NCBI RefSeq assembly: GCF_026130605.1
Contig: NZ_JANFAU010000005.1
Span: 186,001-250,000, forward strand
Reading direction: 5' to 3'
DNA: 64,000 nt
Source: Sphingomonas lycopersici
GTDB lineage: Bacteria; Pseudomonadota; Alphaproteobacteria; Sphingomonadales; Sphingomonadaceae
Positions 19,079 to 27,102 of the stretch are shown here, one piece after another. The first letter of the stretch is position 1; every line of letters begins with the position of its first letter. The position numbers and the translations under genes were made by a program. The notes below the pieces were generated by a model. The model was not told where the DNA came from and searched no databases. It was given only the letters and a program-made list of their open reading frames with translations.

Positions 19079-20314
19079 TCAATAGCCGACGCGCTCGCGG
19101 GTCCGGCCGGATCGGCCGAACAGTTTGCGCCACGCGCCGGCCGGACTGCCCGATTGCAGCACGCCGCGCCGGAACAACCGCGCGCCGATCATGATGAAGA
19201 TCGCCACCCACAAGGCCTGCCAGCCGAGCGCGAGCAGATGCGGCCAGATTTCCGGTTCGATCGCGGCGCGCCCCGCCATCGCGAAGGGCGAGGACAGCGG
19301 CACCACCGCCGCGACCAGCGCGATCGGCGAATCGGGGTTCGCGGCGGCGGCGGAGGAGAGACCGAACATCGCGACCTGCACGATCGTGATCGGCAGCGAC
19401 AGCATCTGGATCTCGCGCATCGTCGAGGCCTGCGCGCCGACCCCGAGGAACACCGAGCCGAGCAACAGATAGGCCATCGTGAAATAAGCGACGAACAGCA
19501 AGGCGAACGGCACCAGCCCGACCGCCGGGGTAAAGGCATCGAGCCCGTCCGGCAGCATCGCGCCGATCTGGCTCAGCACCACGCCCCAGAAAGCGACGAA
19601 CATCGCCGCCACCCCGAACATGCCGAGCAATTTGCCGAGGAATACGCTTTCCAGCGGCACTGCGGCGGCGAGCACCTCGATCACCTTGTTGTTGCGCTCC
19701 TCCGCCATCGTCCCGACCACCTGCCCCGACAGGAACAGGGTGAGGAAGAACACCCCGAACACCGCGAGGAACCCGGAGGCGCTGCGCCCGCCCGCGCTCG
19801 GCGCGCCGCGCGGCGCGACGCTGATCTCCGGGACGGAGCGCGCCGCCGGATCGCGCGACATGCGCAACGCGCGATCGGCAAGCGCGGCGAGATAGGCCGC
19901 ATCGTGCCGCGCATCGCCGGCGCGCACGATCTGCGGGCGATCGAGCGGCCCGGTCAGCACCGCCTCGACATCGGTGCCGGCGCTGGCGAGCATCTCGCGC
20001 GGCGCGGCGGCATGGCCCGACGGCGCGCGAATCTCGAGCGTCGGCGGACGGGCATCGCGCGGGAACAACGGGCGGAGCGCGGCATCGGCATCGCGCAGCA
20101 GCGCCGCCTCGCGCGCGGGCACGATCGCCACCAGCCGCGCCTTGGCCGCCGATCCGGCGGAGGCGTTCATCGCCCCCAGGCTGCCGATCGTCGCGAACGA
20201 CCCCATGATCACCGGCGCGAGCAGGAACAGGAGGAAGATCGGGGTGAATACCGTCGCGACGAAATCGCGCCGGGCGATCGTCAGCGTCTGGCGGAGCGCG
20301 CGGGGGAGCCTCAT
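19079..20314 (-). CDS. ABC-2 type transporter permease (NatB-like)
   Basis: Integral membrane subunit of an ABC exporter, 411 residues. An N-terminal TM helix (TPIFLLFLLAPVIMGSF) is followed by a roughly 150-residue extracytoplasmic domain and then five to six TM helices, including VFGVFFLTLFLSGQVVGTMAEERNNK and the NKVIEVLAAAVPLESVFLGKLLG segment typical of ABC2_membrane_3. ATG 20314 is chosen because the longer frame starting at 20392 is only the translation of a REP (the PREGGDPVWVPAFAG signature). It pairs with the ATPase gene downstream in sequence; substrate unknown (Na+ in NatAB is only an analogy). Confidence 0.87.
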   Translation of the reverse strand: MRLPRALRQTLTIARRDFVATVFTPIFLLFLLAPVIMGSFATIGSLGAMNASAGSAAKARLVAIVPAREAALLRDADAALRPLFPRDARPPTLEIRAPSGHAAAPREMLASAGTDVEAVLTGPLDRPQIVRAGDARHDAAYLAALADRALRMSRDPAARSVPEISVAPRGAPSAGGRSASGFLAVFGVFFLTLFLSGQVVGTMAEERNNKVIEVLAAAVPLESVFLGKLLGMFGVAAMFVAFWGVVLSQIGAMLPDGLDAFTPAVGLVPFALLFVAYFTMAYLLLGSVFLGVGAQASTMREIQMLSLPITIVQVAMFGLSSAAAANPDSPIALVAAVVPLSSPFAMAGRAAIEPEIWPHLLALGWQALWVAIFIMIGARLFRRGVLQSGSPAGAWRKLFGRSGRTRERVGY

Positions 20315-20336
20315 GCCGACATTCCGGCGAACGAGA

Positions 20337-20391
20337 TGTGCTCCCGCGAAGGCGGGAACCCAGACTGGGTCCCCGCCTTCGCGGGGACACA
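20337..20391. repeat. REP hairpin, CGCGAAGGCGG class
   Basis: TGTGCTCCCGCGAAGGCGGG ... CCCGCCTTCGCGGGGACACA with the CCCAGACTGGG spacer, between the ATPase and permease genes of the ABC exporter. In one frame it reads as CPREGGDPVWVPAFAGA, a frequent false N-terminus. Confidence 0.87.
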
Positions 20392-20417
20392 AGCGGGTGC
20401 GGGAAAGCGGGCGTGGC

Positions 20418-21335
20418 TCACGCTACCTCCTCCCGCGCGGCATCGCCGACGATGCGGACGAACGCCTCGTGGAGGCCGGGGCGTTCGATCGACAGCCCGG
20501 AAATGCCGTAGCCCGCATCGATCAGCCGGCGGAGCAGGCCTTCGATCCCGTCGCGCGGCAATTCGAACCGCCACCCCTCCCCCGCCGGCACGGCATCGGG
20601 CGGCAATTGCGCGCGGATCGCCGCATCGGGGAAATGCGCCACATAATGCACCTGCTGCGGCAGCAGCGCGCGCGCTTCCTCCACCGTCCCCTCGAAACGG
20701 CGGGTGCCGCCTGCGATGATCGCCAGCCGGTCGCACAGCCGCTGCGCGTGCGCCATGACATGCGTCGAGAACAGGATCGTCGCGCCGCGATCGCGCTCGG
20801 CGAGGATCAGCGCCTCCAGCCGCTCCTGATTGACCGGATCGAGCCCGGAGAAGGGTTCGTCGAGCACGATCAGCTCGGGCTGGTGGACGACCGAGCCGAG
20901 CAATTGAACGAGCTGCGCCATCCCCTTCGAAAGCTTGCGAATCTTCTGATCGGCAGCATGGCCGAGGCCGTTCGCCTCGAGCATCGCCACCGCGCGCCGC
21001 CGCCCCTCGACCCAGGGCAGCCCGCGCAGCGCGCCCATGAAGGCGATCGCCTCGCGCGCCTTCATCGCGGGATAGAGTCCCCGCTCCTCGGGGAGATAGC
21101 CGACGAGATCGCTCGCCGCGCGCGGATGCCCATAGCCGAGCAGCGTGCGGCTGCCCTCGTCGGGCTCGATGATGCCGAGCAGCATCCGCAGCGTGGTCGT
21201 CTTGCCCGCGCCATTGGGGCCGAGCACGCCATAGACCATCCCCTGGGGAACGATGAGATCGACGCCGTCCACGACGCGCCGTCCGCCGAAACGCTTGACG
21301 AGGCCAGTGGCGGTGATCGCTGGAGTGTCGCTCAT
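20418..21335 (-). CDS. ABC transporter ATP-binding protein (NatA-like)
   Basis: Cytoplasmic ATPase driving the ABC-2 exporter encoded next to it. 305 residues: Walker A GPNGAGKT, Q-loop region VGYLPEERGLY, signature LSKGMAQ (degenerate LSGGQ), Walker B LIVLDEPFSGLD, H-loop FSTHVMAHAQRL, and a C-terminal domain of about 90 residues typical of NatA/DUF4162-type subunits. ATG 21335 has GGAGGAG upstream. It is divergent from queG with only about 30 bases between starts, and a REP lies between it and the permease gene. Confidence 0.9.
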   Translation of the reverse strand: MSDTPAITATGLVKRFGGRRVVDGVDLIVPQGMVYGVLGPNGAGKTTTLRMLLGIIEPDEGSRTLLGYGHPRAASDLVGYLPEERGLYPAMKAREAIAFMGALRGLPWVEGRRRAVAMLEANGLGHAADQKIRKLSKGMAQLVQLLGSVVHQPELIVLDEPFSGLDPVNQERLEALILAERDRGATILFSTHVMAHAQRLCDRLAIIAGGTRRFEGTVEEARALLPQQVHYVAHFPDAAIRAQLPPDAVPAGEGWRFELPRDGIEGLLRRLIDAGYGISGLSIERPGLHEAFVRIVGDAAREEVA

Positions 21336-21363
21336 GCTCTCCTCCATGTGCTAGCGGGAAAAG

Positions 21364-22419
21364 GTGGAAGTAAATACCCCCCTCGACATTCGACTGAAGG
21401 AGAAGGCGGCCGAGCTCGGTTTCGCCGCCTGCGGCATCGCGCGCGCCGATGCCGCGCCGCGCACCGCTGAACGACTGCACCAATGGCTCGCCGAGGGCGC
21501 GCACGGCGACATGCTGTGGATGGAGACGCGCGCGCATCAGCGCGAAAGCCCCGCGGCATTGTGGCCCGAGGTGCAAAGCGTGATCGCGCTCGGGATGAGC
21601 TATGCCCCACGCGAGGACCCGATGCGGCTGGCGGGCGAAACCGCGCGCGCGCGGATCTCGGTCTATGCGCAGGGGGTCGATTATCACGATATCGTCAAGA
21701 AGGCGCTCAAGGCGCTCGCGCGCTGGCTGGTCGCGGAGGCGGGGGGCGATCTCAAGGTATTCGTCGATACCGCGCCGGTGATGGAAAAGCCGCTGGCAGC
21801 GGCCGCCGGGCTCGGCTGGCAGGGCAAGCACACCAATCTCGTCAGCCGCACCGACGGGAGCTGGCTGTTTCTCGGCGCGATCTACACCACGCTGTCGCTA
21901 ACGCCCGACGTGGCGGGGCGGGACCGGTGCGGCTCGTGCGACGCGTGCCAGCGCGCCTGCCCGACCGATGCCTTTCCCGCGCCCTATCGGCTCGATGCGC
22001 GGCGCTGCATCTCCTATCTCACGATCGAGCACGCCGGGCCGATCCCGGTGGAATTCCGCGCGGCGCTGGGCAACCGCATCTACGGCTGCGACGATTGCCT
22101 CGCCGCCTGCCCGTGGAACAAATTCGCCGAAGCGGCGCGCGCCAACCGCGCCTTCCTGCCGCGCGCGGAACTCGCCGCGCCGCGGCTCGCCGAATTGCTC
22201 GCGCTCGACGATGCGACGTTCCGCCAGGTGTTTTCGGGATCGCCGATCAAGCGCATCGGGCGCGATCGCATGATGCGCAACTGCCTGATCGCGGCGGGGA
22301 ATAGCGGGGACGCCGGATTGCAGGCGGCGGTGGCGCCGCTGCTCGACGACCCGAACGAGGTGGTGCGCGAGGCGGCTGCTTGGGCGATGGAAAGGCTTGC
22401 CCATCCCCGTTCGGGCTGA
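21364..22419 (+). CDS. queG: Epoxyqueuosine reductase QueG
   Basis: Cobalamin- and Fe-S-dependent enzyme for the last step of queuosine synthesis in tRNA (epoxyqueuosine to queuosine). 351 residues; DUF1730 N-terminal region with [21 protein letters not shown] and the two [4Fe-4S] ferredoxin motifs [12 protein letters not shown] and [14 protein letters not shown]. The C-terminus has HEAT-like repeats ([17 protein letters not shown]). The start is GTG 21364. The last codons (PRSG, stop) come from a REP that begins at 22407, so the native C-terminus may have been slightly altered. Confidence 0.94.
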   Translation: MEVNTPLDIRLKEKAAELGFAACGIARADAAPRTAERLHQWLAEGAHGDMLWMETRAHQRESPAALWPEVQSVIALGMSYAPREDPMRLAGETARARISVYAQGVDYHDIVKKALKALARWLVAEAGGDLKVFVDTAPVMEKPLAAAAGLGWQGKHTNLVSRTDGSWLFLGAIYTTLSLTPDVAGRDRCGSCDACQRACPTDAFPAPYRLDARRCISYLTIEHAGPIPVEFRAALGNRIYGCDDCLAACPWNKFAEAARANRAFLPRAELAAPRLAELLALDDATFRQVFSGSPIKRIGRDRMMRNCLIAAGNSGDAGLQAAVAPLLDDPNEVVREAAAWAMERLAHPRSG

Positions 22420-22489
22420 GCTTGTCGAAGCCCTGCCCTTTTCTTCCGCGGAAAGAAGTGCAGCCCTTCGACAAGCTCAGGGCGAACGG
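22407..22489. repeat. REP pair, GAGCTTGTCGAAG class, overlapping the queG stop
   Basis: CCGTTCGGGCTGAGCTTGTC and GACAAGCTCAGGGCGAACGG around a short spacer; the TGA inside CGGGCTGAG ends queG. Convergent position between queG and hemA. Confidence 0.88.
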
Positions 22490-22507
22490 CGATAGGGCGT
22501 TAACCCC

Positions 22508-23752
22508 TCACGCCGCCTTGCGCATCTCCAGCCGGTCCCAGATCTCGACCAGCGCCTGGGTCAGCTCGCGCATCATCGCTTCGCTATGCGTCGGGCCGGG
22601 GGTGAAGCGCAGCCGTTCGGTGCCGCGCGGCACGGTGGGGTAATTGATCGGCTGGACGTAGATTCCATATTCGGCGAGCAGGATATCGCTGATCTTCTTC
22701 GCCTTCACCGGATCGCCGACCTGCACCGGGACGATATGCGTCTCGCCCAGCATCACCGGCAGATTGGCCTCGACGAACATCGCCTTGAGCTTCGCGGCGG
22801 CTTCGTGCTGCCCGTCGCGCTCGACCGAGCTCTGCTTGAGGTGACGCACGCTCGCCAGCACCCCCGCCACCAGCACCGGCGACAGCGAGGTGGTGAAGAT
22901 GAACCCCGGCGCATAGCTGCGGATCACGTCGATGATCACCTTGTCGGCGGCGATATAGCCGCCCATCACGCCGAACGCCTTGCCCAGCGTGCCCTCGATG
23001 ATCGTCAGCCGATCGGCCACCGCGTCGCGCTCGGAAATCCCGCCGCCGCGCGCGCCGTACATCCCGACGGCATGGACTTCGTCGAGATAGGTCAGCGCAT
23101 TATATTTGTCGGCCAGGTCGCAGATCGCCGCGATCGGCGCGACGTCGCCCTCCATCGAATAGACGCTCTCGAACGCGATCAGCTTGGGCAGCGACGGATC
23201 GGCCGCGGCGAGCAATTCCTCGAGATGCGCCAGATCGTTGTGGCGGAAGACATGCTTCTCGCAGCCCGAATTGCGGATCCCCGCGATCATGCTGGCGTGG
23301 TTGAGCTCGTCCGAAAAGATGATGCAGCCCGGCAGCACCTTCGCCACCGTCGCCAGCGTCGCCTCGTTCGAGACATAGCCCGAGGTGAACAGCAGCGCGC
23401 CTTCCTTGCCGTGCAGATCGGCGAGTTCGGCTTCGAGATCGACGTGGTAATGCGTGTTGCCGCCGATGTTGCGGGTGCCGCCCGAGCCGGCGCCGACGTC
23501 GTGGAGCGCTTCCTCCATCGCCGCGATCACCTTGGGGTGCTGCCCCATCGCGAGATAGTCGTTCGAGCACCATACCGTGATCGGCTTCGGCCCGTTATGC
23601 CCGGCGAAGCAGCGCGCATTGGGGTAAGCCCCTTTGTTGCGCAGGATATCGATGAACACGCGATACCGCCCCTCGGCATGCAGCCGGTCGATCGCCTGAT
23701 TGAAGACGCGTCCATAATCCACTGGCCGCGCCTCATTATGCTCGATGCTCAT
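22508..23752 (-). CDS. hemA: 5-aminolevulinate synthase
   Basis: PLP enzyme condensing glycine with succinyl-CoA, the first haem-pathway step in alphaproteobacteria (C4/Shemin route). About 414 residues from MSIEHNE; motifs [45 protein letters not shown], and the PLP-lysine K258 in EGTLGKAFG. In-frame ATGs 7 and 19 codons upstream (23773, 23809) are alternatives; 23752 is chosen as nearest the conserved [13 protein letters not shown]-terminus. Convergent with queG and 84 bases downstream of the murI stop. Confidence 0.94.
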   Translation of the reverse strand: MSIEHNEARPVDYGRVFNQAIDRLHAEGRYRVFIDILRNKGAYPNARCFAGHNGPKPITVWCSNDYLAMGQHPKVIAAMEEALHDVGAGSGGTRNIGGNTHYHVDLEAELADLHGKEGALLFTSGYVSNEATLATVAKVLPGCIIFSDELNHASMIAGIRNSGCEKHVFRHNDLAHLEELLAAADPSLPKLIAFESVYSMEGDVAPIAAICDLADKYNALTYLDEVHAVGMYGARGGGISERDAVADRLTIIEGTLGKAFGVMGGYIAADKVIIDVIRSYAPGFIFTTSLSPVLVAGVLASVRHLKQSSVERDGQHEAAAKLKAMFVEANLPVMLGETHIVPVQVGDPVKAKKISDILLAEYGIYVQPINYPTVPRGTERLRFTPGPTHSEAMMRELTQALVEIWDRLEMRKAA

Positions 23753-23836
23753 GTCCCGGTCGCTTACCGTCATGTCAGCAGCAGCGCCAGCGGAAATCCT
23801 CGCTTGCACTGATCGCCCGCGCCGGTCGTGCCCGCG

Positions 23837-24628
23837 CTACAGCCGCTCGATCCGCGCGAAGCCGTAGCCGGCGAGCGCGGGGGCGAGCTTTTCGTCGCCT
23901 TCGCCGGTGAAGACCGCGACGTCGGCGGCAGCGCGGGCGATATCCTGCCCTTCGGTGAGATGGACGATTCGCCGCGCGATCCCCTCCCCGCCGTCGACAA
24001 AGCGCACCGCATGCGGCGCGGCGGCGGCGGCAAGCTCCGCCTCGACCAGCGGGAAATGCGTGCAGGCGTTGACGATCACGTCGATCCGCTCGCCCCCCGG
24101 CTGATCGAACAGCCCGGCGAGCACCGCTTTATATCGCGCCGTATCGGTCGGCTCGCCGCGCAGCTTCGCCTCGGCGAGCTGGACCAGCTCGGCCGAGCCG
24201 TGACGGATCACCCGGCAATCGGCGGCGAAGCGCCGCGCGAGATCATCGACATAGGCCTGGCGCACGGTCGCCTCGGTGCCGAGCACCCCGATCGTCCGCG
24301 TGACGCTCATCGCCGCCGCCGGCTTGATCGCGGGGACGGTGCCGACGATCGGCAGATCGAGCGCCGCGCGCACCGCCGCCAGCGCGATCGTCGAGGCGGT
24401 GTTGCAGGCGATGACGATCAGCCGCGGGCGATAGCGTTCGGCGAGCCGCCCGAGCAGCGCCGGCACCCGCGCGGCGATCTCCGCCTCGGTCTTGGTGCCA
24501 TAAGGAAAACCCGCCGAATCGGCGACATAGACGAATTGCGCGGCGGGCAGCGCGCGTCGTGCCGGCGCGACGATCGACAGCCCGCCGACCCCCGAATCGA
24601 AGAACAGGACGGGCCGCGTGTCACTCAT
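23837..24628 (-). CDS. murI: Glutamate racemase
   Basis: Cofactor-independent racemase providing D-glutamate for peptidoglycan. 263 residues with FFDSGVGGLSI (9-19), FVYVADSAGFPYG, and the two catalytic cysteines C75 in IACNTAS and the later one in VNACTHFPLVE. ATG 24628 is preferred to one 4 codons upstream because MSDTRPVLFFDSG is the usual N-terminus; the SD is weak. Upstream lies a composite repeat element shared with the divergent plsY gene. Confidence 0.94.
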   Translation of the reverse strand: MSDTRPVLFFDSGVGGLSIVAPARRALPAAQFVYVADSAGFPYGTKTEAEIAARVPALLGRLAERYRPRLIVIACNTASTIALAAVRAALDLPIVGTVPAIKPAAAMSVTRTIGVLGTEATVRQAYVDDLARRFAADCRVIRHGSAELVQLAEAKLRGEPTDTARYKAVLAGLFDQPGGERIDVIVNACTHFPLVEAELAAAAAPHAVRFVDGGEGIARRIVHLTEGQDIARAAADVAVFTGEGDEKLAPALAGYGFARIERL

Positions 24629-24681
24629 CGGTGCGAGCAATTAGGCCGGTTCGCGCGCCAGACAAGCCCGCTTCCTTCTTT

Positions 24682-24792
24682 CTCCCCTCCCCTTGAACAA
24701 GGGAGGGGCTGGGGATGGGTTGGCCTGCGAGGATGCGATCCCGGTGCCCCCCACACCAACCCACCCCCGCCCCTCCCTTCCAGGGAGGGGAG
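24682..24792. repeat. Composite inverted-repeat element, copy C
   Basis: Ends CTCCCCTCCCCTTGAACAAG and CCCCTCCCTTCCAGGGAGGGGAG face each other; core GGTTGGCCTGCGAGGATGCG. It fills most of the divergent gap between murI and plsY, where promoters for both genes would be expected. Confidence 0.85.
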
Positions 24793-24897
24793 AAGAGAGA
24801 CAAAAGGCGCAGTTGCCAACCCCGCCAATGACGACAAAATACAAGACCGCCCTCCGCTTTCAGGCTAAAGGGCGTTTCGTCATAGGGGGCCTCTACA

Positions 24898-25503
24898 CTG
24901 GAAACCGGATTCCTCTCGTCCGCGCCGACCGCCGCGCTGCTGATCGGCTATCTGCTGGGGTCGATCCCGTTCGGGGTGATCCTGACCCGCGCGTTCGGCG
25001 CGGGCGATCTGCGCAAGATCGGCTCGGGCAATATCGGCGCGACCAACGTGCTGCGCACCGGCCGCAAGGGGCTCGCGGCGGCGACGCTGCTGCTCGATAT
25101 GGCCAAGGGCTTCGCCGCGGTGCTGATCGTCGACCGGCTTTTCCCCGGCGATGCGCCGCTGGCGGCGGCGGGGGCGTTCTTCGGCCATTGCTACCCGATC
25201 TGGCTCGGCTTCCGCGGCGGCAAGGGCGTCGCGACGCTGATGGGGATCGTGCTCGCGCTGCACTGGCAGCTCGGGCTGATCTATGCCGCGATCTGGCTGG
25301 GGCTGCTCGCCACGCTGCGCATCTCTTCGCTCGCCGGAATGGCGGCGGCGATCGCCGCGCCGGTGGCGGCGGCGGCGTTCGGCTGGTTCGATATCGTCCC
25401 GCTGCTCATCGCGCTGGCGCTGATCGTGCTGTGGAAGCATCGCACCAATATCGGCCGGCTGATCGACGGCACCGAGCCGCGCGTCGGCCGCAAAAGTGCG
25501 TGA
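24898..25503 (+). CDS. plsY: Acyl-phosphate:glycerol-3-phosphate acyltransferase PlsY (CTG start)
   Basis: Membrane enzyme acylating glycerol 3-phosphate with acyl-phosphate, the first step of phospholipid synthesis. Conserved PlsY motifs are present: GSIPFG, GSGNIGATNVLR, FFGHCYPIWLGFRGGKGVAT and WKHRTNIGRLIDGTEP, with multiple TM helices. The N-terminal helix with GSIPFG lies upstream of the first GTG (24976), and between the in-frame TAG (24883) and that GTG there is no ATG, GTG or TTG. The only plausible initiator is CTG 24898 with a GGGGG run about 9 bases upstream, giving about 201 residues. Stop overlaps dprA by 8 bases. Confidence 0.85.
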   Translation: METGFLSSAPTAALLIGYLLGSIPFGVILTRAFGAGDLRKIGSGNIGATNVLRTGRKGLAAATLLLDMAKGFAAVLIVDRLFPGDAPLAAAGAFFGHCYPIWLGFRGGKGVATLMGIVLALHWQLGLIYAAIWLGLLATLRISSLAGMAAAIAAPVAAAAFGWFDIVPLLIALALIVLWKHRTNIGRLIDGTEPRVGRKSA

Positions 25504-26578
25504 TGTCGATCGGCTGCGGCTGATCCGCACCCCGGGCATCGGCCCCGTCACCTATCGCCAGCTCATCGCGCGTTTCGGCGACGCGACCCGCGCGCTCGCC
25601 GCCTTGCCCGATCTCGCGCGGCGCGGCGGCGGCACCGCACCCAGGCCCCCCGAACCGCGCACGATCGAACGCGAATTGCGGCGCGTCGCCGAACTCGGCG
25701 CGCGGCATGTGTTCATCGGTGACAGCGCTTACCCGGTGCTGCTCGCCGAACTGGAAAGCGCCCCGCCGGCGATCGTCGTGCGCGGCGACATCGCGCTCGC
25801 GCACAAGCCCGTGGTGGCAATCGTCGGCGCGCGCAACGCCTCGGCCGCGGCCTGCCGCTTCGCACGCCAGATCGCGCACGACCTGGCGAATGCGGGCACG
25901 GCGGTGGTGTCGGGGCTGGCGCGCGGGATCGATACCGCCGCGCATATGGGGGCGGGCCGGCAGACGATCGCGGTGATCGCGGGCGGCATCGACGTGCCCT
26001 ATCCGCCGGAAAACGAGGCGCTCCAGCAGCAGATCGGCGAGGAGGCGCTGCTGATCGCCGAGATGCCCCCCGGCACCGAGCCGCGCGCGCGGCACTTCCC
26101 GCACCGCAACCGCATCATCGCCGGGATCGCGGCGGGGACGTTGGTGGTCGAGGCCGCGCCCCGATCGGGGTCGCTGATCACCGCGCGGCTCGCCAATGAG
26201 GCGGGGCGCGAGGTGATGGCCGTCCCCGGCAGCCCGCTCGATCCGCGCGCGCAAGGATGCAACCTGCTGATCCGCGAAGGCGCGACCTTGGTACAGAGCG
26301 CCGCCGACGTGCTCGAACAGATCCGTCCGATCGACCCGCGCGCGATCCGCGCGCCGGCGATGCGCTTCGATCCGATCCCGCCCGCCGACGCCGACGATGC
26401 CGCGCGCCGCGCGATCGTCGCGCTGCTCGGCCCGGTGCCGGTGGCGGTCGACGAGCTGATCCGGCAATCGGGCTATGTGCCTGCGATCGTGCAGATCGTG
26501 CTGCTCGAGCTGGAACTGGCGGGGCGGCTCGAGCGGCATGCGGGAGGGCGGGTGAGCCTGATTTCTCCCCTCCCTTGA
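25496..26578 (+). CDS. dprA: DNA-processing protein DprA
   Basis: Rossmann-fold protein that loads RecA on incoming single-stranded DNA during natural transformation. 360 residues: N-terminal SAM/HhH-like segment (LRLIRTPGIGPVTYRQL), the DprA Rossmann core VAIVGARNAS, VSGLARGIDTAAH, GGIDVPYPPEN and FPHRNRIIAG, and a C-terminal winged helix (IVALLGPVPVAVDELIRQSG). The start is GTG 25496, overlapping plsY. The last codons and stop (SPLP, TGA) fall inside composite repeat copy D. Other competence genes are not in the window. Confidence 0.94.
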   Translation: MRDVDRLRLIRTPGIGPVTYRQLIARFGDATRALAALPDLARRGGGTAPRPPEPRTIERELRRVAELGARHVFIGDSAYPVLLAELESAPPAIVVRGDIALAHKPVVAIVGARNASAAACRFARQIAHDLANAGTAVVSGLARGIDTAAHMGAGRQTIAVIAGGIDVPYPPENEALQQQIGEEALLIAEMPPGTEPRARHFPHRNRIIAGIAAGTLVVEAAPRSGSLITARLANEAGREVMAVPGSPLDPRAQGCNLLIREGATLVQSAADVLEQIRPIDPRAIRAPAMRFDPIPPADADDAARRAIVALLGPVPVAVDELIRQSGYVPAIVQIVLLELELAGRLERHAGGRVSLISPLP

Positions 26579-26673
26579 ACAAGAGAGGAGCCGGGGGTGG
26601 GGTTGGCCTGCGAGGATATGAATCGGTATCCCGCACACCCACCCCCAGCCCCTCCCTTTATGAGGGAGGGGAG
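26565..26673. repeat. Composite inverted-repeat element, copy D, overlapping the dprA 3' end
   Basis: CTCCCCTCCCTTGAACAAG end supplies the dprA stop; core GGTTGGCCTGCGAGGATATG; other end CCCCTCCCTTTATGAGGGAGGGGAG. The right end lies 17 bases before the next start codon. Confidence 0.85.
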
Positions 26674-26690
26674 TAAAAAAGGAGGACGCG

Positions 26691-27041
26691 ATGGCGCCGA
26701 AATGGGTCTCACGTTGGTATCGCGGCGCGGCGATTTACGGGCTCGCCGTCCTGCTCCCGCAATATCTCCAGGCCCCGCCGCCGGGCGCCGAGGCGGTCGC
26801 TTACGGCTTCATCGGCACCGCCAGCGTGTTCCAGCTCGTCTTCTGGATCATCGGCGGCGATCCGTCGCGCTATCGCGCGCTGATGCCGGTGACGGTGCTC
26901 GAAAAGCTGGTGTTCGGCGTGCCGGTCACGCTCCTCTACGCGCAGGGCCGCGCGCCGGCCTTCCTGCTGCCGTTCGGGGTGATCGACCTGATGCTCGGTC
27001 TCGGCTTCTTCCTCGCCTGGCGCGCGACGCCACGCTCTTGA
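26691..27041 (+). CDS. Small four-helix membrane protein, unknown
   Basis: 116 residues, ATG 26691 preceded by an excellent AAAGGAGGACG ribosome-binding site. Hydrophobic segments at about 11-27, 36-54, 66-84 and 90-110 predict four TM helices; short conserved-looking pieces are GFIGTASVFQLVFWIIGGDPSRYR and VTVLEKLVFGVPVTLLY. I do not recognise a named family; similar small proteins in sphingomonads are annotated hypothetical. The coding quality and SD make a real gene likely. It sits between dprA and topA, with its leader formed partly by a composite repeat. Confidence 0.72.
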   Translation: MAPKWVSRWYRGAAIYGLAVLLPQYLQAPPPGAEAVAYGFIGTASVFQLVFWIIGGDPSRYRALMPVTVLEKLVFGVPVTLLYAQGRAPAFLLPFGVIDLMLGLGFFLAWRATPRS

Positions 27042-27102
27042 CGTGCCCCGCGGGGCTTCTCCACCCTCGCGCGTATACGTGAGGGATAACATCCGGACCG
27101 CA

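Noticed and set aside
24829..24897. Separate small gene starting ATG 24829 upstream of plsY
   Set aside because: The frame runs into plsY out of frame with no recognisable protein features; kept only as evidence for a possible indel near the plsY start.
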